Below are positions 1 to 4,756 of a DNA stretch of 9,822 nt, piece after piece. The translations under genes and the position numbers were made by a program. Position 1 is the first letter of the stretch. The number at the start of each line of letters is the position of its first letter. This DNA is from JBBRZF01 sp038236965 (GTDB taxonomy: Bacteria; Acidobacteriota; Terriglobia; Terriglobales; Acidobacteriaceae), in NCBI GenBank assembly GCA_038236965.1, contig JBBRZF010000133.1:1-9822 (forward strand), read 5' to 3'. The notes beneath the pieces were generated by a model. That model had not been told where the DNA came from and did no database searches. It saw only the letters and a list, made by a program, of their open reading frames with translations.

Positions 1-67
1 CTTCACAAAAAATCAGGCGAGGCTTATGTTCCTTCATTTTCCCGCCCGTCGCCGCAGTTGCACCCAT
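1..67 (-). CDS. 5' end of an unidentified gene running off the left edge
   Basis: An open frame starts with ATG at 67 and stays open to the window edge, giving 22 residues that begin MGATAATGGKMKEHKPRLIF. A GGAG core within GAGGAGAG lies six bases before the ATG, a good ribosome binding site, which is the main reason for calling a gene. A second ATG at codon 11 has a poorer upstream context. Too little is visible to assign a family: there is no clear signal peptide and no heme motif yet. It lies downstream of the ImcH-like gene in the same direction, but 228 bp of regulatory sequence with two CRP-like palindromes and a possible -10 box separate them. It probably has its own promoter while sharing the regulator of the cytochrome genes. 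Confidence 0.55.
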   Translation of the reverse strand, partial: MGATAATGGKMKEHKPRLIFCE

Positions 68-123
68 GTCGCTCTCCTCTGTCCCCTTGCCCGGTCCATC
101 CGGCATAGCTTGACTACACTCTC

Positions 124-130
124 AAGATAA
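124..130 (-). promoter_or_regulatory. Possible -10 box of the left-edge gene promoter
   Basis: The minus strand reads TTATCTT here. A start point near 118 would put the proximal CRP-like palindrome (centre 159.5) at about -41.5 and the distal one (centre 181.5) at about -63.5. This is the spacing of an activator that overlaps the -35 region, with a second dimer two helical turns upstream. No good -35 hexamer is visible, as expected for an activator-dependent promoter. The hexamer alone is weak; the placement relative to the palindromes is the real evidence. Confidence 0.35.
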
Positions 131-151
131 AAGAACCATTACCAAACCATC

Positions 152-167
152 GGTGACTGTAATCACC
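152..167. promoter_or_regulatory. CRP-like operator, proximal site of the left pair
   Basis: GGTGACTGTAATCACC is a palindrome of the GTGA-N6-TCAC type, which matches the core of the CRP consensus TGTGA-N6-TCACA. Its centre is exactly 22 bp from that of the neighbouring site at 174-189. It lies 85 bp upstream of the ATG at 67, after the end of the ImcH-like gene, so it most likely serves the left-edge gene. The minus-strand reading (GGTGATTACAGTCACC) closely resembles the site at 9360-9375. Confidence 0.6.
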
Positions 168-173
168 AGCTTT

Positions 174-189
174 TGTGACAAACGTCACT
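174..189. promoter_or_regulatory. CRP-like operator, distal site of the left pair
   Basis: TGTGACAAACGTCACT has intact GTGA and TCAC half-sites six bases apart, and TGTGA matches the CRP half-site in full. Its centre (181.5) is 22 bp from that of the site at 152-167, so both dimers would sit on the same face of the helix. Confidence 0.6.
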
Positions 190-256
190 GGCCGCCTGAA
201 CCCGCGTTTTCAGCGGACCAGACGGCCAGTTTTACTCTGTTTATTTCGGAACTTCC

Positions 257-296
257 GGTCGATCGATCTTTCGATCGACCATCGATTCGGTCGATC
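257..296. repeat. Three alternating arms forming two mutually exclusive hairpins
   Basis: GGTCGATCGA (257-266) and TCGATCGACC (271-280) form a perfect 10-bp stem around TCTT. A third arm, GGTCGATC at 289-296, can instead pair with GATCGACC at 273-280, giving an 8-bp stem with an 8-base loop. Its last base is the final base of the ImcH-like gene's TAG codon. Neither hairpin is followed by a T-tract on the minus strand, so this is not a canonical intrinsic terminator. It may protect the 3' end of the messenger or act as a weak terminator. Confidence 0.6.
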
Positions 297-1837
297 TACT
301 GTGCACCACCCGTGTGGCAATCGCTGCAATTCACGTTCGCGAGGTCGCCGATGTCCGCCGGATGTTTGAAGGTGAGGCCCTTGTTGTTGGGGCCCATGAG
401 GTTGCTCATGGCTACGCCGCTCTCTTCCTGTCCCAGCAGCGTATGGCAAATGGTGCAGTCCTTCGAAATGGTCTTGCCGGTGCTGCTCACATGGTTGCCG
501 TCGTGACAGCGGAAGCATCCCTGCGAGTAGAAGTGCCCGACGTTGTTCGGGTGCGTTCGCCAATCCACCTTCATCTCCGGGAATATCGTGGTTTTGAAGA
601 TGCGTTGCAGTTCAGCGACCGCGCGTGTCACGTCTGCCTGCTTCGATTTGTAAACGTCGGGATATTTCTGCTGGTAATACTGCGTGAACTTCGTCGCGAT
701 CGCGGAGAGGGCTTCGTCCGTCGTTTTATACGGAGCGGTCAATATCTCCACAGCTTGCTGTTTCGCGTACGGCAGTTCCGAACTGATGCGATGTGAGGCC
801 AGGGCGTCATCCACCGAACGGTCCGGCGGAACGTAAATGTGAGTCGGACGGTTATGGCAATCGACGCAATCCATCTTCTGGCGATGAACCGCATAGTTCT
901 TCGGGTCTTTCTTCGCGGCCTCATCGTTCAGGAAATACTCGGTCGATTGCCCGCTCATGTCGGTGATCTTCACATAGGGGATGACCTGATGTTTGTCGTC
1001 GGCCTTGTATTCGATGGTGTTGGAGATGTTCATGTGCCAGTGGATGCCGCTGTTCTCGCCACCGGTGGTGGGGTCGCCGCCGCCCGTCTTGATCAACAGG
1101 CGAAGCTGTCGCGGAGTGTTCTTTTCATCGGCGCTGTAGTGATTGATGACCTTCAGTTGGGCGCCCCAGAATTTCTTGGGCCAATGACACTGCTCACAGG
1201 TCTCAGGCGCAGGACGCAAGTTCGCGACCGGCGTTTCGATAGGGCGCGGATATGTGTTCAGCGCCGTCTTGAAGACCTGGCGCGCTCCAGAGAGCTTGGA
1301 ACGCACATACCATCCGGCGCCCGCTCCTACATGGCAATCCACGCAGACGACGCGCGCGTGCGGAGACGCCTGGTGAGCGGTGAATTCCGGATGCATGACC
1401 GTGTGGCAAAGCTGTCCGCAGAATTGCACCGAGTCGGTGTACTCATACGCGCGATAGCTGCCCACTGCGCTCAGCACCACAAACAGCACCACAAACGTCA
1501 GGAAGAACGCGGCCGTGCTTCGCTGTGCAGGGTTATTCAGGTCGAGTCGCGGGAATGCTGGCAACGATGGTTCGTGCCGGCGGCGTCGGCCGCGCTCTAT
1601 CCACATTCCAAGTGGAACCAGCAGCAAGCCCAGGATAAGGAATCCCGGCATGACCATGTACGCGAAAATCCCGATGTAAGGGCTGGGATGCTCGGATACG
1701 ACATCCACCAGGAAAAGGAAGATGATGTTGGCCAACGCCACAACCGCCAAAGCAAGGCCGATCAGGCTGATGTAGTTCCGGACCAATGATTTCAGTTCAC
1801 GATCTTCAGTGGGGGAGCTTGGTACTTCTTCCGGCAT
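296..1837 (-). CDS. ImcH-like seven-heme NapC/NirT-type inner-membrane quinol cytochrome c
   Basis: The 513-residue protein has three N-terminal hydrophobic segments (about 21-46, 55-80 and 108-127) followed by a large periplasmic multiheme domain. Heme sites are CGQLCH (140-145), CVDCH (165), CEQCH (214), CVDCH (324), CFRCH (441), CTICH (461) and CSDCH (504). The first has three residues between the cysteines and is followed by TVMHPEF, similar to the first heme of NapC/NrfH-type quinol dehydrogenases. Seven hemes with three membrane segments fit ImcH of Geobacter, which passes electrons from menaquinol towards periplasmic cytochromes when the acceptor potential is high; this is family knowledge, not shown here. 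The ATG at 1837 has AGGAG nine bases upstream. It follows the CbcL-like gene after a 205-bp gap, so it may be co-transcribed with it or have its own promoter. Confidence is high for a NapC/NirT-type multiheme cytochrome and moderate for ImcH equivalence. Confidence 0.9.
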   Translation of the reverse strand: MPEEVPSSPTEDRELKSLVRNYISLIGLALAVVALANIIFLFLVDVVSEHPSPYIGIFAYMVMPGFLILGLLLVPLGMWIERGRRRRHEPSLPAFPRLDLNNPAQRSTAAFFLTFVVLFVVLSAVGSYRAYEYTDSVQFCGQLCHTVMHPEFTAHQASPHARVVCVDCHVGAGAGWYVRSKLSGARQVFKTALNTYPRPIETPVANLRPAPETCEQCHWPKKFWGAQLKVINHYSADEKNTPRQLRLLIKTGGGDPTTGGENSGIHWHMNISNTIEYKADDKHQVIPYVKITDMSGQSTEYFLNDEAAKKDPKNYAVHRQKMDCVDCHNRPTHIYVPPDRSVDDALASHRISSELPYAKQQAVEILTAPYKTTDEALSAIATKFTQYYQQKYPDVYKSKQADVTRAVAELQRIFKTTIFPEMKVDWRTHPNNVGHFYSQGCFRCHDGNHVSSTGKTISKDCTICHTLLGQEESGVAMSNLMGPNNKGLTFKHPADIGDLANVNCSDCHTGGAQ

Positions 1838-1999
1838 TCCGAATCTCTCCTGTACGCTTCGCCGTCGAGGACAGAACCTCCCGCCCCCGCACCGCGAAGT
1901 GTAGTTGTTTCTTAACTTTTCAGCAAAAATTTCGCAAGTGTCTCATCAGTAAACTAAGATTCTTCAGCGATTCGAACCGCCGCCTGGTGAGTGCGAGAG

Positions 2000-2026
2000 G
2001 TCCGCCGGAGCCCCGTTCCGGCGGAC
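2000..2026. repeat. GC-rich hairpin between the CbcL-like and ImcH-like genes
   Basis: GTCCGCCGGA (2000-2009) and TCCGGCGGAC (2017-2026) form a perfect 10-bp stem around a 7-base loop, starting 17 bases after the CbcL-like stop codon. On the minus strand it is followed by CTCTCGC rather than a T-run, so it is a poor intrinsic terminator. It could stabilise the upstream messenger or lower read-through into the ImcH-like gene. The rest of the 1838-2042 gap is AT-rich around 1900-1970, but I see no clear promoter there. Confidence 0.55.
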
Positions 2027-2042
2027 GTCTCTTATTCTTCTA

Positions 2043-4040
2043 CTACTTTGAGGAAATCTCTTCCTCAGCCTTCTCTTCCGCTTCACGCTCTTTGGCTTCC
2101 GCTTCATACGCGGCCTGCAAGCTCTCGCTATCCAGACCGTGTTCTTCGCGATAATGCTCCACTGACATCTTGCCGTCGTACCACGCCCAGTTCAGCGGAT
2201 AAACGTCCGGATCGAAGATGACCTGGTAGAAATGCCAGACGATGATGGCCAGTGTCGCCAGGATCGCTTCGTAGAAGTGAACAGCCGTTGCGGCATCCAG
2301 TGTCCAGCGCGGAACGATGTTTGCCACGCTGACCTTGAACCATAGCATCAGTCCGGTCGCAACCATCACCATCGTGCCCCAAACCAGCGCCCAGTATTCC
2401 ATCTTCTCGGCGTAGGTGAAGCGCGCGAATTGCGGACGTTTCTTGCTCATGCCCGTGTAATAGAGCATCACGTCCACCATGTCGGTGGCGTCCTTCAGGT
2501 TCGGCAGCATGTCCATGAACATCTTGCGGCCGTCCTTCAGCGCCATCAGGTAGTACACGTGGTAGATGCCGCCGATCGTCAGCGTTGCGCCCGCAATGCG
2601 ATGAACGATACTGCGCACTTTCTCGTTCACGAACACCATGGCCAGCCACGAGTCCGGATACTTTAAGGCGAAGCCCGTCAGCACCAGCGTAATGAAACTT
2701 ATCAGCAACACAAGGTGTTGCCGGCGCTGGTTGGGATTCATGCGGATGACCGTACGCGGACCGCCAGCAACATGCGCGTGTCCATCGCGACGATCGCCCA
2801 GTTTCTTGAACAGGATGATCAGGTTGTGCAGCAGCATTCCACCGATCGTGCCGAATATCATCAACAGGTAGAACTGCCTTATGAAGCGCACAGCCTTCGA
2901 ACTCATGTCGGCTGCAAGCGGCGCGTCCACGTGGACCTTACCCTTGGTGAAATTCTCGTTCGCTCCCGGATGGCATTTGCCGCACGTCTGCACCAGGTTC
3001 GCCTTGTTGATCATCGACTTCGGATCGGACGAAGGCAGTATGTTGTGTACACCGTGGCAGCTCGCGCAATTGGCCGCGACCTTGGAACCCATCTGCGCAG
3101 CTAGTCCGTGATAGCTCGCCATGTACGTGCTGGCGCGCCTTCCCGGAACGCCGAACTCTTCCGCCAGCTTCACGCTCTCATGGCATTGCGCACAGGTGCT
3201 GCGAGCCAGGTTTGCGGAAGCAACCGAGGACGTCGGGTCTTTTGGTCCCTTGATCAGGTGGATGCCGTGACAGTCCGTGCAGACCGGTGCGTGAAGGTCG
3301 CCCTTCAATACCGCCTGCCCGTGCACGCTCGTCATGAATTCCGTCTTCTGCGCTTCGTGACACTTGGCGCAGGTCTGCGGAACATTGGCCTTGAAGATGG
3401 ACGACTTGGGATTGCCAGCGCCCAGGATGTCGTGTCCGCCGTGGCAATCGGTGCAGACGGCAGCTTTCTCGTTGCCACCGGCGACGGCCTTACCGTGAAC
3501 GCTTTCCGCGTACGAAACCACCGGCTGATTACTCAGGCCCGTGCCTTGCGTGACCATGGAATTGTTGTGGCACGCGGCGCACGTCTGCGGAATGTTTTTG
3601 TGATTCGTCTTCGATGCGGCGTCGCTGCTCGGCAATATCTCGTGCGGACCACCGTGGCAATCCGTGCAGTGGGCCGCCTTCATGTCTCCGCCGGCTATCG
3701 CCTTGGCGTGGTAGCTGGTCTCGTATATTTTTTGCTCGTCGGCGTGGCAGGTGGCGCACTTCGGTTTGGCGAGGCCGGTCCCATGCGGGACTTCTTTTAC
3801 ATCCGTGTGACAGTCGGTGCAGTTAAACATCATGCCGTGAATAGAGTTTTTGTACGTATCCTCTTTCACCTGCAGTCTTACCTGCTTGCCGTTGCGTTCC
3901 GTGGTCAGCGACGCGTCGCTGTGGCACGCAAGACAATCCGCATTCGTCAACTTCGGAGCAGACGGCTTTTTCGCCGCGTGCGCCATCGAGGCACACATCA
4001 ACAATAAGAATATGATTACACTTTTAATAGGGCGGTTCAC
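2043..4040 (-). CDS. CbcL-like fusion of an 11-heme cytochrome c with a membrane cytochrome b
   Basis: The 665-residue protein begins with a signal peptide (about 1-22, ending AHA). Eleven CxxCH motifs follow at 36, 74, 95, 125, 154, 196, 224, 254, 283, 325 and 353, mostly in a repeat of the form SxHGxA..CTDCHG..CAxCH. Five hydrophobic segments come next (about 388-410, 443-459, 480-500, 549-568, 588-608), with NPNQRRQH at 435-442 and histidines at 405, 442, 480, 494, 588 and 603 as b-heme candidates. This b domain resembles HydC/FdnI-type quinone-reactive cytochrome b. The charge pattern puts the c-hemes in the periplasm and the charged C-terminal tail (636-665, probably coiled coil) in the cytoplasm. 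Geobacter CbcL has this fusion and serves low-potential acceptors; by my recollection it has fewer c-hemes. The start is GTG at 4040 with AAGGA five bases upstream. It lies 59 bp after the small cytochrome gene and is probably co-transcribed with it. Confidence 0.9.
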   Translation of the reverse strand: MNRPIKSVIIFLLLMCASMAHAAKKPSAPKLTNADCLACHSDASLTTERNGKQVRLQVKEDTYKNSIHGMMFNCTDCHTDVKEVPHGTGLAKPKCATCHADEQKIYETSYHAKAIAGGDMKAAHCTDCHGGPHEILPSSDAASKTNHKNIPQTCAACHNNSMVTQGTGLSNQPVVSYAESVHGKAVAGGNEKAAVCTDCHGGHDILGAGNPKSSIFKANVPQTCAKCHEAQKTEFMTSVHGQAVLKGDLHAPVCTDCHGIHLIKGPKDPTSSVASANLARSTCAQCHESVKLAEEFGVPGRRASTYMASYHGLAAQMGSKVAANCASCHGVHNILPSSDPKSMINKANLVQTCGKCHPGANENFTKGKVHVDAPLAADMSSKAVRFIRQFYLLMIFGTIGGMLLHNLIILFKKLGDRRDGHAHVAGGPRTVIRMNPNQRRQHLVLLISFITLVLTGFALKYPDSWLAMVFVNEKVRSIVHRIAGATLTIGGIYHVYYLMALKDGRKMFMDMLPNLKDATDMVDVMLYYTGMSKKRPQFARFTYAEKMEYWALVWGTMVMVATGLMLWFKVSVANIVPRWTLDAATAVHFYEAILATLAIIVWHFYQVIFDPDVYPLNWAWYDGKMSVEHYREEHGLDSESLQAAYEAEAKEREAEEKAEEEISSK

Positions 4041-4057
4041 GCTGGTCCTTCTCTAAG

Positions 4058-4083
4058 GGGCGCGGCCGTTTGGGACCGCGCCC
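4058..4083. repeat. GC-rich hairpin between the small cytochrome and CbcL-like genes
   Basis: GGGCGCGG (4058-4065) and CCGCGCCC (4076-4083) form a perfect 8-bp stem; on the minus-strand transcript it extends by a U-G and a C-G pair. It starts 16 bases after the stop of the small cytochrome gene and is followed by CTTAGAG, without a real T-run. A leaky terminator or a 3'-stabilising structure that lets the small cytochrome be made in excess over the membrane protein is a reasonable inference. Confidence 0.6.
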
Positions 4084-4099
4084 GCAACTAGCCGTGCAA

Positions 4100-4390
4100 C
4101 TACTTCAAGGTGCGCATGAAGGCAACGACAGCCTTGATTTCGTCGTCGCTCAGTTTGCCGGCGTAGGCCGGCATCTTGCCTTTTCCCTTGGAGGTCATCT
4201 CGATCAACTGCGCGTCCGTCTGCTTCTGGACGTCTGCCGAGTTCAATGCACGCATGGTCGGGTTGGTCTTGCCTCCGTCTGCGCCGTGGCACATGGCACA
4301 TTTCGCCTTGTACGTCGCCGCGCCGTCAGCCGCAAAAACTGCGCCCGCAAGAGCCAGTACAAAAGACAGGATGATAACTGTTTTTTTCAT
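4100..4390 (-). CDS. Small periplasmic monoheme class I cytochrome c
   Basis: The 96-residue precursor has a clear signal peptide, MKKTVIILSFVLALAGAVFA, cleaved near residue 20. The mature part of about 76 residues has one heme site, CAMCH at 31-35, and ends with the usual class I pattern: a methionine in KGKMPAYAGKLSDDEI (Met73, likely sixth heme ligand) followed by the C-terminal helix IKAVVAFMRTLK. The fold matches small c6/c552-type electron shuttles. The ATG at 4390 has GGAAGGAA six bases upstream, a strong ribosome binding site. It is first in its transcription unit, directly behind the paired CRP-like operators at 4513-4550 and ahead of the CbcL-like and ImcH-like genes. A soluble carrier between these membrane proteins and the decaheme/barrel conduit is the natural inference. 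The precise partner is not shown by sequence. Confidence 0.92.
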   Translation of the reverse strand: MKKTVIILSFVLALAGAVFAADGAATYKAKCAMCHGADGGKTNPTMRALNSADVQKQTDAQLIEMTSKGKGKMPAYAGKLSDDEIKAVVAFMRTLK

Positions 4391-4512
4391 TTAAAATTCC
4401 TTCCCTCGAAATACGTCTTACGTTCCTTCGGCTGGAGGCGCAACTATCTAGTGACAACGCTCCTCTTTTCCTTGGGACATGTTGTTTTTCTCATCTAGAT
4501 CCCCCTCGAGGC

Positions 4513-4528
4513 AGTGAGCCTGTTCACC
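4513..4528. promoter_or_regulatory. CRP-like operator, proximal site upstream of the small cytochrome gene
   Basis: AGTGAGCCTGTTCACC contains intact GTGA and TCAC half-sites six bases apart (centre 4520.5). By analogy with the other two promoters, a position of -41.5 would put the transcript start near 4479, leaving an untranslated leader of about 90 bases. The -10 region there is not convincing (AGAAAA, or TAGATG at 4497-4492 on the minus strand), so the exact start point stays open. Confidence 0.55.
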
Positions 4529-4534
4529 TCCGCA

Positions 4535-4550
4535 CGTGACCTGCGTCACA
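4535..4550. promoter_or_regulatory. CRP-like operator, distal site upstream of the small cytochrome gene
   Basis: CGTGACCTGCGTCACA reads TGTGACGCAGGTCACG on the minus strand, matching nine of the ten defined positions of TGTGA-N6-TCACA. Its centre (4542.5) is exactly 22 bp from that of the site at 4513-4528, the same arrangement as at 152-189. Confidence 0.65.
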
Positions 4551-4690
4551 CAACCCTGTAACGCGGTCCCCGGAAACAGCCGCCCCTGCGCGTCTTGTCA
4601 CCAGCTTCCTGACGGCTTCCTGCCAGCCTCCTGTACCCTGACGCACCCGCCGCTTGCCTCCCGACTGACCTATGGATCTCCCTCACACAC

Positions 4691-4724
4691 AAAGCAAAAG
4701 CGGGGCAGCTTTCGCCACCCCGCT
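4691..4724 (-). terminator. Intrinsic terminator of the decaheme/barrel transcription unit
   Basis: On the minus-strand transcript an 11-bp stem (AGCGGGGUGGC pairing with GCUGCCCCGCU, including two G-U pairs) closes on a GAAA tetraloop. It is followed directly by UUUGCUUU. The hairpin (4699-4724) starts 32 bases after the barrel stop codon. This is a classic rho-independent terminator and marks the decaheme/barrel pair as a transcription unit separate from the three cytochrome genes downstream. Confidence 0.88.
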
Positions 4725-4756
4725 GTTAGTTCTCTTCTTCAGAAAACGCCCTTTGG

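Larger units (their letters stand above)
4391..4756. other. Regulatory gap between the barrel gene and the small cytochrome gene
   Basis: These 366 bp hold the terminator of the barrel gene (4691-4724), the two CRP-like operators (4513-4550) and the ribosome binding site of the small cytochrome. A degenerate half-site, AGTGACAACGCTCCTC, lies at 4450-4465. The stretch between 4560 and 4680 is C-rich and shows no other recognisable feature. I see no credible gene on either strand. Confidence 0.6.

Noticed and set aside
257..280. 10-bp hairpin as an intrinsic terminator of the cytochrome unit
   Set aside because: No T-tract follows on the minus strand (the sequence continues GGAAGTTCC), so it is reported as a repeat structure only.
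839..1789. Long plus-strand open frame of 316 codons opposite the ImcH-like gene
   Set aside because: It lies entirely antisense to a protein with seven correctly placed heme sites; its translation is rich in Arg, His and Gln and shows no domain. It is a shadow caused by high GC content.
3000..4000. Regularly spaced similar sequences as a possible CRISPR array
   Set aside because: The repeats are in-frame protein modules around CxxCH heme sites with variable spacing and diverged codons, not identical DNA repeats with unique spacers.
3108..4007. Plus-strand frame of 299 codons opposite the CbcL-like gene
   Set aside because: It is antisense to eleven heme motifs and a signal peptide, with no recognisable fold and no supported start.
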